A stretch of 64,000 nt of DNA from an uncultured Ruminococcus sp. (GCF_947301925.1 NZ_CAMYUE010000010.1:44740-108739), one strand, 5' to 3'. Positions 17,107 through 28,900 are shown, counted from the stretch's first letter. The notes: generated by a model not told the origin, from the letters alone. Numbers and translations: made by a program.

Positions 17107-19374
17107 TTATCTTCTGAATTTAGCAGCAAATCCTAAACCCATAAGCAGAACGAGTGCAGACACGCCAAGTAATATATACGCAGCTTTATTGTCCTGCTGT
17201 GGGGCGTCGTTCATAGGAGAAAAGCCTGCCATATCAGGTCTTTCGCCGCCCTTTGGTTTGTTTTGCGGAGCTGCATCGCCGTCCGATGATACAGCTTCTT
17301 CGGATCCGGCAGGTTTTTCCGCAGCTTCGGTATCATCGTCCTCATCAGCGGTATCTTCATCTGTCTTTCCGCCTCCGCCGAAAGGAGATAAGCCCCCGGG
17401 CATATTCTCAGGGTCGAAATCCTCTGGCATATTGCCGGGATCGAACCCTTCGGGCATTCCGCCGCCGAAATCAGGCATATTCCCGGGATCAAAGCCCTCG
17501 GGCATCTCTCCGCCGAAGTCCTGTGGAGGCTGACCGCCGAAATCAGGTCTTTCGCCGCCTGCTCCCTTTGAGGAACCACTGCCGGAATCAGGTCTTTCCT
17601 CGATTTTCAGGAGCTTTATATTGCTGGACTTTTTAAGTGACAGCGAAGTGTTTTTAAGCTTCTGCATACTCTTATCATTATCAGTTTCGTCCGATCTATC
17701 AGACTTATCTGGTTTTCCAGTTCTGTCGGAGCCGCCTTTCTGACCGCCGCCGAAACCGCCCATTCCGCCGCCCATAGAGCCCATATCGGAGGTGTTCAGT
17801 CCGTCTGCGTCAATAAGAGCAGAGCTGTCAGCCTTCTGGCCTTCCGTTGTTGACGGGATAGTACCCTCCAGCTGTCCGCTGACGCTCTCTGCACGGAGAG
17901 TGCAGAACCTGCTGATAGCTTCAACACCTGTTTTGAACTCGTTGTAGGTGCAGAACTTTGTGGGATCCTTTTCAACGTAACTGTCGATAAGCTCTGCCGT
18001 ATCGGCTGCAAGCTTCTCAAAGTCCACACTGTCAAGGAACTCTCTGAAAAGCTGATGATACTGCTCTGTATACTCTTCATTATCGAATATCCAGGATATC
18101 ATGGGACGGTCGCTCATGCCGCCCGATACAGGCGTATCAATTGGAGAATTAACGGAAGATGAAGCGTTGCCGCCCATAAATGAACCGTAAGCGAGATTGT
18201 AGTCCCAGGGTATCATGGAGAGCTGTCCGTTCTCCTCATAGAGGTAGTAGTTGTGTATCATCTGGCCTGTATAGCTGTCGCCGTTGACAAGAAAATCATG
18301 AACTACAAAATATCTGATGACCTCCTCAACATCGACTGTGCTTTCAAGGTCGGACTGCTCTGAAAGAGCCTTCAGTAAATTTATCAGGCGCTTCTTGTCC
18401 GCTTTGTCAACAGGAGTTTTTGCATTATTGAAGATGTTTGAATAGCTGTCGATCTCGTCGTCGGTATACTTCAGCTTAACATCATCGCTGCCCATTCCGA
18501 AGCCGCCAAAGCCGCCCTTGCCTTCACCGCCGCCGAAGGCCTTTGAAGGGTCGAAGTCTCCGAAATCCTCCGGCATATTCCCGGGATCGAACTGCGGCAT
18601 TTCTCCTCCGAAATCGGGCATATCACCGAAGTCGGGCATTCCGCCGCCGAAATCCGGAACTGTGTCACTGCTGTCAGAGCTGTCTTTTTCTTCGCTCTCT
18701 TTATTCATAAAATTCCCCATACTAAAGTCTTTGCCGTTTCCGCGGCCGCCTCCGAAGCTCATAGCGTCGGGCTTGTAGAGGTCGCCGTAATTGCTGCCGT
18801 AATTCCTTTCAAGGAAGGACTCCTCGATAGCCTCCACAGCAAGATACAGTCCCCAGTCCTCGCCGTTGACCGTGATATAGGCGTAACTGCAAAGAGGAGC
18901 GTCCACGCCGAAATCATACATCAGCGTATACGCAAGGTAGTCCTTCATGTAGGTGTTGTCCTGAATGATATTGTTCAGGCACAGCTTGTCAAGCCCGTGA
19001 TAGGTCTTGCCGTTTTCGTACTGGTCGAACTCTATCTTGAAGCTGTAGCGGTCACTGTCCATATTCTTGACGGAGCTCAGCGATGTATTGCCCTTAGCCC
19101 TGATACCGACATTATTTACAGCTTCGCCGTCAATGACAAGATTGCAGGCCGAGTATTCCTCGCTCTCGCAGCCCTCTATGAAGCCGTCCCAGTCATTCAT
19201 GACTATATCTATGGTATGGACCTTTGAGTGGTCGAACAGCCTGTTCTCATAGCCGATGGCATGGGCTGCGGTCTTAACTCCCAGCACCTGCCCGTTGCAG
19301 AAGATAAAGGCTATGACAAGCGTGATAGCAGCTATCACTACGCAGATCCTGTCTATGTTTTTATGTGCTGACAT
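17107..19374 (-). CDS. CotH-family protein kinase-like membrane protein
   Basis: 755 residues. One helix at the N-terminus (about 10-32) and one at the C-terminus (A-A-Y-I-L-L-G-V-S-A-L-V-L-L, last 25 residues) place the bulk outside the cell. The CotH core is clear: R-A-K-G-N-T-S-L, Y-S-F-K-I-E-F-D, L-D-K-L-C-L-N-N, then V-V-H-D-F-L-V-N-G-D and M-I-P-W-D-Y-N-L-A-Y-G. CotH in spore formers is an atypical kinase that phosphorylates coat proteins. Two low-complexity stretches rich in Gly, Pro, Met, Asp and Phe (about 210-295 and 590-700), with units such as G-F-D-P-G-N-M-P, interrupt or follow the core. It is the last gene of an operon with DUF4956 and VTC genes. Substrate unknown. Confidence 0.9.
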   Translation of the reverse strand: MSAHKNIDRICVVIAAITLVIAFIFCNGQVLGVKTAAHAIGYENRLFDHSKVHTIDIVMNDWDGFIEGCESEEYSACNLVIDGEAVNNVGIRAKGNTSLSSVKNMDSDRYSFKIEFDQYENGKTYHGLDKLCLNNIIQDNTYMKDYLAYTLMYDFGVDAPLCSYAYITVNGEDWGLYLAVEAIEESFLERNYGSNYGDLYKPDAMSFGGGRGNGKDFSMGNFMNKESEEKDSSDSSDTVPDFGGGMPDFGDMPDFGGEMPQFDPGNMPEDFGDFDPSKAFGGGEGKGGFGGFGMGSDDVKLKYTDDEIDSYSNIFNNAKTPVDKADKKRLINLLKALSEQSDLESTVDVEEVIRYFVVHDFLVNGDSYTGQMIHNYYLYEENGQLSMIPWDYNLAYGSFMGGNASSSVNSPIDTPVSGGMSDRPMISWIFDNEEYTEQYHQLFREFLDSVDFEKLAADTAELIDSYVEKDPTKFCTYNEFKTGVEAISRFCTLRAESVSGQLEGTIPSTTEGQKADSSALIDADGLNTSDMGSMGGGMGGFGGGQKGGSDRTGKPDKSDRSDETDNDKSMQKLKNTSLSLKKSSNIKLLKIEERPDSGSGSSKGAGGERPDFGGQPPQDFGGEMPEGFDPGNMPDFGGGMPEGFDPGNMPEDFDPENMPGGLSPFGGGGKTDEDTADEDDDTEAAEKPAGSEEAVSSDGDAAPQNKPKGGERPDMAGFSPMNDAPQQDNKAAYILLGVSALVLLMGLGFAAKFRR

Positions 19375-19386
19375 TATATCACACCC

Positions 19387-20058
19387 TTATCCCATGTAGT
19401 CGCCGTTGTAGCTTACGAGAACTGCGCTGCTGACGCCTTCCATATCTGCAAGGGTATTGACAAAATCGGTGTTGTCGTCCTTGAGGCGTATCTCCATATT
19501 CAGCTCTACAGAGCCCTTCTGAGCGGTCTTGCTCTTGACAACGCATCTCTCGGTCTTGCCGTCCAGGAAGGCCTTTGCCTTGGCTTCGCTGTCATGGCCG
19601 TCACAGCGCACCACAACGATGTACGGATTCTTATGAGCCTTGCGGTTGACGAATACAAGCAGGATAACGCCGATGATAACGCTGCCGATAACTGCAAGGG
19701 GGATCATTCCTGCGGCAAGTACGATACCTACTGCTATGGACCAGAACAGAAATGCAATATCCAGCGGTTCCTTTATGGCTGTACGGAAACGGACGATAGA
19801 AAGCGCACCTACCATACCGAGGGAAAGAACAACATTGCTGGTAACTGCCAGTATTACCACGGTGGTTATCATGGTAAGCGCAACGAGAGTCGTGCCGAAG
19901 CTTGAGGAGTACATAACTCCCGAATAGGTCTTTTTGTAGACCAGGAAGATTAACATTCCCAGACCGAAAGCAAGAAGAAGGGCTATCGCCATATCAAGAA
20001 TGCTGACGCTGGTCACGTTCTCAATAAAATTGGATTTGAAAATATCATTGAAACTCAT
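19387..20058 (-). CDS. DUF4956 membrane protein
   Basis: 223 residues with AAGGAG before the ATG. Four hydrophobic helices fill the first 140 residues (around 18-40, 48-70, 74-95 and 105-135), with the family-typical L-S-L-G-M-V-G-A-L-S-I-V-R-F-R-T-A and K-E-P-L-D. A cytoplasmic alpha/beta tail follows. DUF4956 proteins regularly sit between VTC and CotH genes. It starts 15 bases after the VTC stop and ends 12 bases before CotH. Function unknown; a transport or scaffold role for the polymerase is inferred. Confidence 0.88.
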   Translation of the reverse strand: MSFNDIFKSNFIENVTSVSILDMAIALLLAFGLGMLIFLVYKKTYSGVMYSSSFGTTLVALTMITTVVILAVTSNVVLSLGMVGALSIVRFRTAIKEPLDIAFLFWSIAVGIVLAAGMIPLAVIGSVIIGVILLVFVNRKAHKNPYIVVVRCDGHDSEAKAKAFLDGKTERCVVKSKTAQKGSVELNMEIRLKDDNTDFVNTLADMEGVSSAVLVSYNGDYMG

Positions 20059-20073
20059 AGTAAAAACTCCTTT

Positions 20074-20742
20074 TTATCCGTAAATTCTACAGGCTGCATA
20101 TTTTGAGAACGCTCCCTCGCGCCTGTCTGAAAGGGAGACTGCATCTCTGATGATATCGGGCAGAAAGCCGTCCCACTTGACCTCAAGTATGATAGAATCC
20201 GAAACGGGAACTGTAACACAGTCCGGGTTCAGGAAATCCGTACATCTCATGCCGCTACGCACATTGTAGTCAATGGTAACGCGGACGTTTCCTGCGGGAT
20301 AGATGAAGGGCTCTCTTGTGTAGTCCACTATGGTTTTCGGAGCTATGCCCTCAGACCTCATCTTTGAGTAGAGCTCACGCACAAGAGGATACTGCGAATC
20401 CATCATCCACCCGGTATCACCGTCAACTATGCTCTGAGCCTGCTGAGCTGTCAGAGGTGCGCTCTGCTTATTGCCGAGGCAGCCTGTCTTGCTTTTCTTT
20501 TCAAGATGAATGACCGAAGTATCACCGTTATAGTATCTGATACGGAATTTCTCTCTCCTGCTCATACCGTTTACCTTTTCCATGAGGGCCTTATCGGCAT
20601 GGTTATCGAAGTAAAGGCTGCGGATGAAGTATTTTCCGTCAGTGGCATGGGGATCGTGATACGCAACAGCGCTGAGCCTGTGGCGTATGGTTATCATGTC
20701 AGAGTAGTTGATCTCATGCTTTATCTCATGTCTGAAATTCAT
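20074..20742 (-). CDS. VTC-domain polyphosphate polymerase-like protein
   Basis: 222 residues from the ATG at 20742, with GAGGTG six bases upstream; an in-frame start further up lacks a site. The VTC tunnel domain shows its basic strands: R-H-E-I-K-H-E-I near the start, I-R-S-L-Y-F-D-N, K-F-R-I-R-Y-Y-N, H-L-E-K-K-S-K, V-D-Y-T-R-E-P-F, R-V-T-I-D-Y-N and L-E-V-K-W-D-G-F. In yeast this domain makes polyphosphate from ATP. Here it heads the operon with DUF4956 and CotH genes, divergent from a two-component system. Polyphosphate synthesis is inferred from the family. Confidence 0.9.
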   Translation of the reverse strand: MNFRHEIKHEINYSDMITIRHRLSAVAYHDPHATDGKYFIRSLYFDNHADKALMEKVNGMSRREKFRIRYYNGDTSVIHLEKKSKTGCLGNKQSAPLTAQQAQSIVDGDTGWMMDSQYPLVRELYSKMRSEGIAPKTIVDYTREPFIYPAGNVRVTIDYNVRSGMRCTDFLNPDCVTVPVSDSIILEVKWDGFLPDIIRDAVSLSDRREGAFSKYAACRIYG

Positions 20743-20827
20743 AGTTTCACCTCTTTTCCTTGTCATAGGCACGCACACAGACCAAAGAAGGGAAAGTCAG
20801 CCTGCGTGCGCTGTATCCTATGCTTTA

Positions 20828-20907
20828 ATTATAACTGTGAACGCTGAATTGAAGCTGAAAACAAGTGTGAAGGCTGTAAAACCAAAATGAAAAATGTGTG
20901 AAAACAT
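20828..20907. promoter_or_regulatory. Divergent control region with direct repeats
   Basis: Three direct repeats, GTGAACGCTG (20837-20846), GTGAAGGCTG (20867-20876) and GTGAAAACAT (20898-20907), start 30 and 31 bases apart, about three helical turns. A minus-strand TATAAT (20828-20833) lies beside the first and probably starts the VTC operon; its -35 is weak. OmpR-type regulators bind direct repeats, so the adjacent response regulator is the likely ligand (inferred). Confidence 0.45.
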
Positions 20908-20929
20908 GGCGGTTATTCTTTTTTTCAGC

Positions 20930-20958
20930 TTGTATTCAGCAAAAAGATGTATTATAAT
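20930..20958 (+). promoter_or_regulatory. Promoter of the two-component system
   Basis: TTGTAT (20930-20935), a 17-base spacer and TATAAT (20953-20958), about 65 bases before the response regulator ATG. Confidence 0.65.
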
Positions 20959-21024
20959 CAATATAGGAAGCAGCGCTCTCGGCGTTCCGTAAATATATAC
21001 TATGTGACGAAAGGGGCATCACAT

Positions 21025-21702
21025 ATGAAAATACTTATCATAGAGGACGAAAAGGTGCTTGCCGATTCGCTTAAACTAATGCTTCAGTCAAAGGGCTTTG
21101 AAGCAGAGGCTGTCTACGACGGCGAAAGCGGCGAGCAGTACGCTATGCTGAATATCTACGACCTCATTATACTCGATATCATGCTGCCAAAGAAGAACGG
21201 CTATCAGGTGGCAAAGTATATACGCGAAAAGAGGAATACCACGCCTATCCTTATGCTGACGGCCAGATCTGACGTTGAGGACAAGGTACAGGGGCTCGAC
21301 GCAGGTGCGGACTACTACCTCACCAAGCCCTTTGACGCAAGGGAGCTTCTTGCCTGCGTCAACGCCCTTCTCCGCCGACAGGGTTCGCAGGTCAACGAGC
21401 TCGAATTCGGCAACACAAGGCTTGATATGGAATCGGCCTCTCTTATCTGCGGCGAGAACAATATAAGACTTTCCGCAAGAGAGTTTGAAGTCATGCGTAT
21501 CCTCATGACCTCGGGAACAAATCATATCTCAAAGGAAGCCCTGCTGACAAAGGTCTGGGGCTATGATTCAAATGCAGTGGAGAACCATGTGGAAGCCTAT
21601 GTGAGCTTCCTGCGCAAGAAGCTGCTAAGTATCGGCTCAAACGTCCGTATCGAAGCAATGCGGCGCTTAGGCTATCATCTGGAGTGTGATGAGTCATGCT
21701 GA
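21025..21702 (+). CDS. OmpR-family response regulator
   Basis: 225 residues from the ATG at 21025, which has AAAGGGG upstream; an in-frame extension to 20947 is only the promoter region. The receiver domain shows I-I-E-D-E at the start, the phosphoacceptor Asp in L-I-I-L-D-I-M-L-P, the T in M-L-T-A-R-S and the K in T-K-P-F-D-A-R-E-L. A winged-helix DNA-binding domain follows from about 130 (L-S-A-R-E-F-E-V-M-R-I-L and V-W-G-Y-D-S-N-A-V-E-N-H-V). Its stop overlaps the start of the kinase gene. It probably controls the divergent VTC/DUF4956/CotH operon. Confidence 0.95.
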   Translation: MKILIIEDEKVLADSLKLMLQSKGFEAEAVYDGESGEQYAMLNIYDLIILDIMLPKKNGYQVAKYIREKRNTTPILMLTARSDVEDKVQGLDAGADYYLTKPFDARELLACVNALLRRQGSQVNELEFGNTRLDMESASLICGENNIRLSAREFEVMRILMTSGTNHISKEALLTKVWGYDSNAVENHVEAYVSFLRKKLLSIGSNVRIEAMRRLGYHLECDESC

Positions 21703-22907
21703 AACGGCTGAGGATAAAATTCATTGCGGTGATAATGAGTATCGTCACCGTTCTGTTCATTGTAATATTCGGCCTTGTGCTGCACCTTACAAAGCAGAAT
21801 ATCCAGCGTGAGAGCGTTCAGATGATGCGGGGAATGGCATTCCGTCCGCCTGCCGCAGCCCCCATGAACAAGCCTGACAATATGCCTGAAAATATACGTC
21901 TGCCTTTTTTCACGGTCAATATCTCAGAGGACGGCGAGCTGACAGCATTCGGCGGAGACTATTTTGACCTGACGGACAAGGATATGCTTCGCAGGCTCGT
22001 TGACGCTGTCAATGAAAGGTCAAAGGAAACGGGCGTGCTCTCCGAATATGACCTGAGATACATGAAGAACGATAACGGCCGCATGAAAACCATCGTTTTT
22101 GCGGATATTTCCAGCGAAAAGGCCATGATAAACGGGCTTATCCGCAACTCAGTAATAATCGGTCTTATCGGATATGTCATATTCTTCCTGATAAGCCTTA
22201 TCCTTGCAAAATGGGTCACAAAGCCTGTGGAAAAAACATGGAACGAGCAGAAGCAGTTCATAGCGGACGCCTCCCACGAGCTGAAAACTCCCCTGACCGT
22301 AATAATGACAAATGCGGAAATGCTCAGCGATAAAAGCTATTCCGAAAAGGACAGGGACGGCTTTACAAAAAATATCCTCTCAACGTCAAAGCGTATGAGA
22401 GGACTGGTGGAGAGCCTGCTTGAGCTGGCAAGGCTCGATAACAACAGAGCTCAGATAAAGCTTGATGAGGTTGACCTCAGCAAGCTGGTAAACGACAGTA
22501 TGCTCCCCTTCGAGCCGCTGTTTTATGAGAACGATATGGAGCTCTCGGCGGATATCGACAATGATATCAAGGTCAGAGGCAACAAGGACAAGCTGAGACA
22601 GGTAGTAAATATTCTGCTTGATAATGCACTGAAGTATTCCGACCCTGCCGATAAAGTCACCGTAGCTCTGAAACGTCACAGCTCGGAATGTATCCTGTCG
22701 GTGTCGGGGCTCGGAACTCCCCTTTCAAAGGAGGATTGCGAGAATATCTTCAAGCGCTTCTACCGTGTGGATCAGGCAAGGAACGACGGACAAAGCTACG
22801 GGCTCGGTCTTTCTATCGCCGACAGTATAATCAGGGAGCATAACGGAAAAATATGGGCCGAAAGTGAAAACGGGTATAACACCTTCTATGTTTCACTGAC
22901 GTTATAA
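21696..22907 (+). CDS. Membrane sensor histidine kinase
   Basis: 403 residues, start overlapping the response regulator stop by seven bases. Helices at about 8-30 and 150-172 enclose an outer sensor of about 120 residues that begins with a Pro/Met-rich stretch (R-P-P-A-A-A-P-M-N-K-P-D-N-M-P). The H-box F-I-A-D-A-S-H-E-L-K-T-P-L holds the phosphorylated His (about 192), followed by the N-box L-L-D-N-A-L-K-Y-S and the G2 box S-Y-G-L-G-L-S-I-A. The G1 box lacks the usual D-x-G-x-G and reads V-S-G-L-G-T-P-L. Pro/Met units also occur in the CotH protein of the divergent operon. Confidence 0.93.
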   Translation: MLKRLRIKFIAVIMSIVTVLFIVIFGLVLHLTKQNIQRESVQMMRGMAFRPPAAAPMNKPDNMPENIRLPFFTVNISEDGELTAFGGDYFDLTDKDMLRRLVDAVNERSKETGVLSEYDLRYMKNDNGRMKTIVFADISSEKAMINGLIRNSVIIGLIGYVIFFLISLILAKWVTKPVEKTWNEQKQFIADASHELKTPLTVIMTNAEMLSDKSYSEKDRDGFTKNILSTSKRMRGLVESLLELARLDNNRAQIKLDEVDLSKLVNDSMLPFEPLFYENDMELSADIDNDIKVRGNKDKLRQVVNILLDNALKYSDPADKVTVALKRHSSECILSVSGLGTPLSKEDCENIFKRFYRVDQARNDGQSYGLGLSIADSIIREHNGKIWAESENGYNTFYVSLTL

Positions 22908-22917
22908 AGATAAGGAA

Positions 22918-22950
22918 AAGGCTGCGTAACCGACCGGTTACGCAGCCTTA
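22918..22950. terminator. Bidirectional terminator between kinase and DUF285 genes
   Basis: A near-perfect palindrome, AAGGCTGCGTAACCG with CGGTTACGCAGCCTT, between converging genes. Confidence 0.85.
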
Positions 22951-22973
22951 ACTTCATATATGAAGTATATAGT

Positions 22974-25900
22974 TTATCCTTTGTAAGCCTCCGCAGCTTT
23001 GAAGTAAGAATATAATGCGATCATTGCGCAGAGCTCTGTATCATCGAGAGGCTCCTTTACACACTCGTATGCATATGAGAGCGCAGAAAGAATTACTCTG
23101 GAATTACCGTTAGAGGTCTCTATAGCTATAACATGAGCATCACCAAGCTGATGTGCCGAGATACCCGGGATAACTATCTGATAGCGTCCGTCGCTGAGCT
23201 TTGTGGCGGTAGTTTCCTTGCCATCAACAGATACTTTCATAAGACCTGTATATTTCTTTGAAGGTGTGATCTTAACGATAAGTGAAGTATCCGAATCAAG
23301 TGCAAGCGAATAATTGATCTTTGAGATGTCTTTGTTCAGTCTCTGGGTCTTCTGGTATGGCGCAAGCTGCGTAGCGGCATTTTTCTGAAAATTTATCATT
23401 GTTTTTTCATCGACATACGCCCTCTTCATTGCCACATGATCAACGCCAAGGTTCCATGGATTACCCGAATGAATACTGAGATATCTCTGCATATAGTAGC
23501 CGTAATCGTTTATTGCCTTTATGAGGTTCCAAAGTGCAGCGGGATCGTTTGAGTTGAACTTTTCAAGATATGATTCAGCAGTTGCTGTTGTTGTCACCAT
23601 CTGAAGTGTTCTGTTCTCATCGTAGTATTTGAGTGTTGCAGTAACAGGATCTGCCATTGATACTGCGTTGAGTTTGCAGGTGAAGTAATAATTTCCTGAT
23701 GTAGTACTTCTCTTTTTGATATCAAATTTGGCTGTCTGTTTCTTGCCGTTAACAACGAAATCCATCGTTGTACTCTTCAGATTTTCTGTGGGAACTACTG
23801 AAAGATCAGCGTAGAAATTCAGACTTATGCTGCTGCCAAGTGTCATTGAGTTGCTTACTATCTTTGCGATCCTTTCCGAGAGGTAGCCCGGATCATCTGC
23901 TTTGTCGATATGTGCATATCTCTTGTTGCGTTTGCTGCTGTTGTAAACTGTACCGTTGCCGCCCACCAGTGATACACAGCCTGCAAACATATCTGTTGAA
24001 TACGACACATTTTCTACTGTCCATTTGTCTGATACATAGATAGTGCGGAGAGATGAACAGTTTTCAAACATCCCTTCCATATCACCAACATTCTCTGTAT
24101 CAAAGCTTCTCAGGTCAAGCTCTGTGAGAGCTGAACAGCTTGCAAACATAGCGTTCATATCCAAGACCTCAAAGGTGTCAAAACAGGAGATATTGAGGGA
24201 TTTAAGGTTTGTACAGTTATAGAACATACCGTACATAATTGCCGTGTGCTGAGTTTCTGCCTTGCTGAGATCTATCTCCGAAGCCTTGAAGCCGCTGAAC
24301 ATCAATGAGCAATCTTCGGGAAGTACAGCACCATTCTGGGCGATGACCTTTTTAACTGCGGTATTGCCCGAGTAAACACTTACAACTGCCTTGCTGACAT
24401 TGCCGAATAAATAGAGTGTACCTGTAGTCTCATCGAATGTGCTGCATTTTTCGGAGAAGTAGCCGTTCTGACCTGCCTTGTCGATGCGTGCATAGGTCTT
24501 GTCGGTATAGCTGCTGTTGTATACTGTACCGTTCGCACCTTCAAGTCTCTTACAGTTTGCGAACATATTTATTGAATTGGTAACTGCATTTGTAGTCCAT
24601 TTATCTGATACTTTTATAGCTCTGATAGTTGTGCAGTTGCAGAACATCTCCTTCATGTTTGTGACCTTTGAGGTGTTGAAGCCTGTGAGGTCAAGATCTG
24701 TGATCTTCTTGCAGTTATAGAACATACCATCCATATAATTTACATTAGATGTGTTGAAGCTGCTGACATCAATGTCTGTAAGCTGAGTGCCGCTGAACAT
24801 AAACTGCATATTAGTGACCTTTGAGGTATCAAAGCTGCTGATATCCAGATTTTTAAGCTTATTGCAGCCTGCAAACATATAGCCCATATTGGTAACGTCT
24901 GAAGTTGAAGCCTTGCTGAGATCTATGGTTTCCGCCTTGAAATCCTGGAACATTACCGAGCTGGCTGCGGGGAATACAGCAGTATCAGTTGCGATGACCT
25001 TCTTTACAGCCGTATTGTTGTAATACTTACGGACCTGTTTCTTTGTGATATTTCCGCTGAGAATCAGGGTACCTGTTGCACTGTCAAATGAACAGCAGCT
25101 GAATGTGAGATATCCCGGCTGACCTTCCTTGTCAACGCGGGCATAGGTCTTGTCGGTGAAACCGCTGCTGAATGCTGTGCCATTTCCGCCCACAAGTGAT
25201 GTGCAGCCTGTGAACATAACTGAAGAGCTTGTTACCTTGCTCATATCCCACTTATCGGATACATAAACAGTTGAAAGAGCTGAACAATTCCAGAACATAG
25301 CGTCTGTGTTAGTCAGCTTTCCTGTGTCGAAGCTGCTGAGATCCAGTGATGTCAGAGAGCCGCAGTCAAAGAACATACCGCCCATCTTGGTGACCTTTGA
25401 AGTACAGAAACCAGTCAGATCTACGGTTTTAAGTTTTCCGCAGGCGTTGAACATGGATTCCGTATCTGTAACATTTGAGGAGTCTGCCTTTGAGAGGTCG
25501 ATTTTCTCAAAGTCACATGAAATGAACAGCCCTGAGCAGTCCGCAGGAAGAACAGAGCCTTCCAGTGCAACTACATTCTTGACGCTGCTGTTGTTTTTGT
25601 AATGAGCGATATCAGACGCTGCAATATTTCCTGAAAGATATAGAGTGCCTGATGTCCTGTCGAGATAACAGCTTCTGCCTGTCAGGTATCCGGGCTGGCC
25701 CGCCTTGTCGATACGGGCATAATCACCGCTTGTATGATTTTCATCATATACGGTACCGTTTCCGCCCTTTATAGATTCTGTAAGATTGAACATATCTGAG
25801 CTGTTGCAATTTTCGGGGATTGTCCAATTTGAGCTTACGTATATTGTTGTAAGCTTCATATCACCAGAAAATGCATAAGTCATTGATTTAAGAGCAGAAA

Positions 25901-28900
25901 GATCAAATTCACTCATATCTACAGTTGTCAGTGCATGACAATTTTCAAACATACTGTTCATGTTTTCAACATGAGATGAATCTGCATTGCTGAGATCAAT
26001 TGAAACAGCCTGGAAGTCATAGAACATTTCTGAGCAGTTTGCAGGAAGAACAGCACCTTCTTCTGCAATGACTTTCTTGACGTTCATATTACTTCTGTAA
26101 TACTGTACATCTGTCTTATTGATAAAGCCGCGCAGATATAGTGTTCCTGTATTCTTATCAAATATGTCGCACAGATTTGTAAGGTAGCCTTCATGCTCGA
26201 AATCGTCTATCCTTGCATAGGTCTTATCGATATAGCTGTTATTAAATCCGGTTCCGTTTCCGCCTTGGAGATACCAGCAGTTATAAAACATTTGCTGCGA
26301 GTTTGTAACGTTGTCGGTATTCCATTTATCGGAAACATAGATCTGTTTAATGTTCCAACAGTTATCGAACATATGACTCATGTCTTTGACTTTTGAAGTA
26401 TCAAAGCTGCTGAGATTCATTGAGGAGTATTCACCATTAAGGGCAAACATATAATCCATGTTAGTTACATTCGATGTGTTAAAGCTGTTCACGTTTACTA
26501 TAACTGATGAGCAGCCATAGAACATATGAGACATATTTCTGACATTTGATGTGTCAATGCCACTCAGATTGATATTTGTGAGGAATGAGCACTCGTTGAA
26601 CATATAGCCCATATTTGTAACATTTGAAGTATCGGCCTTGGAAAGATCCACTGATTTCAGGTTTATCCAGCAGCTGTCATAGTAATCGCTCATGTAGTAA
26701 TCGATATACTTGCTGTCGAATAAGTGCGAGCAGTCAGCGGGGAGTACGGCACCTTCGTCCGCAACTACGCCTACTACCGATTCAACGTATTTCCATGAGT
26801 TTAATTCATTTTTGTCCACATTTCCTCTGAGGTGGAGCACAAATGTATCCTCGTCAAGTATGACCGTATCTGCATAGATAAAGTATCCGGGCATACCTTC
26901 ATTCGGATTATCCACGCGGGCGTAAGTCTTGTCAGTGTGCGCACTGTTGTAGTGTGTTCCGTATGCACCTTCGACAGAGATACAGTCCTTGAACATATCG
27001 TTGGATCTCGTTACATTGTCGATAGTCCATCTGTATGATACATATATCAGCTTGAGATTCTTACAACCTTCAAACATCTCCCATGTGCCAGTCAGCTTTG
27101 ATGTATCAAAGCTGCTCATGTCGATGATTTTAAGCGACTCACACTTACCAAATGTACCGGCCATATTGGTGACTTTTGATGTATCAAAACTTCTGACATT
27201 GAGTGATGTAAGATTTGTACAGCCCCAGAACGTAGCAAAAAGTGTATTCACATTGGAAGTATTGAAGTTCTTCAGGTCAAGAGATATCAGACTACTGCAG
27301 TTGTAGAACATATAGCCCATATCACGAACATTTGATGTATCAAAGCTGCTGGTATTGATTGATTTAAGGGATGTACAGTCACGGAACATCTGACGCATAG
27401 ATATAACACCGTGTGTGTCAAAGCCGCTGATATTAAGTGATGAAAGGGATGTACAGTTATAGAACATATCGTTCATAAGGTAAACTTTTGCAGTATTGGC
27501 CTTTGAAAGATCAATAGTCCCTGCCTTGAAGTTTTCAAACATATGTGAGCAGTCAGAGGGAAGAACAGTGCCCTGTGCCGCAACTACCTTCTTTACGTTT
27601 TCGTTGCCTGCAAAATCCTGTACCTCTGATTTAACAACGTTGCCGCTGAGAGTAAGGGTGCCTGTTGCAGCATCAAATACAGCGCTGTTCTTTGCGGTAA
27701 AGTATCCGGGGTTATCTACCGTATCGTCGCGCGCGTAGGTCTTGTCCGTGTAGTTGCTGTCAAATGCAGTTCCGCGTTTGCCAGTGAGAGCGAAGCAGCA
27801 ATTGAACATATTTTCAGATGAAGTCATCTTATCAGTATTCCATTTATCAGAAATATATACTGTTTTAAGATTGTTGCAGTATGTGAACATCTGATATGCG
27901 TTTGTTACCTTTGAGGTATCAAAGCTGCTGAGATCAAGTTTCCTGAGCTGCAGGCAATAACCGAACATATTACCCATATAAGTAACTTTTGATGTATCAA
28001 AATTGCTGACATCAATCGAGGTAATCCTGTTCAGATTATAGAACATACCGCCCATATATGTTACATTAGAGGTGTCAAAGCTGCTAACATTGAGAGATTT
28101 GAGAGAGTATGCATAGTTGAACATACCGCCCATCGATGTAACTTTAGATGTATTAAAGCCACTGAGATCGAGGAATTCAAGCTTCTCGCAATGGTAGAAC
28201 ATAAAGTCCATATTTGTAACATTAGATGTATCAAAGCCGCTGATATCAAGTGTTGTAAGAGATTTACAATTATTGAACATGGCTTCCATTGTTGAAACCT
28301 TGGATGTATCTATACCGCTTAAATTGATCTTTTGGACAGAGCTTGCATAACTGAACATATATCTCATATCTGTCACATTTGAGGTATCTGCCTTTGAAAG
28401 ATCTATCTCTCTCAGATTCTTCCAACCTGTTTCTGTATCCGAAATATAAGCACTGAACAAGCGTGAACAGTCAGCAGGGAAAACAGCGCTCTCATCGGCA
28501 ACTATTCTTGTGACTTTTTCATTCTCCTTGTATGCCTGTACTTCTTCCTTCACAACATTGCCCCTGAGAGTAAGGGTGCCTGTTGATGCGTCAAATAAAA
28601 CCCTGCTGTCCTTATCGGTAAAATAACCGGGAGTGTTTTTAGTGTCTATTCTTGCATAGTCGCCGCTGATATGATCCTTGCTGTATGTTGTACCGCAGCC
28701 GCCAACAAGCGAATCACAGTTTATAAACATATGTGTGTCAGTCTCATCTGCGTTCCAATTATCCGATACATAAATTCTTTTAAGATCCGTGCAGCCACCA
28801 AACATATAGTTCATGTTTGTAACGTTTGATGTGTCAAAGCTGCTCAGATCAAGTTCTTCAAGGCACTGGCACCCCGCAAACATACCTTCCATGTTTGTAA

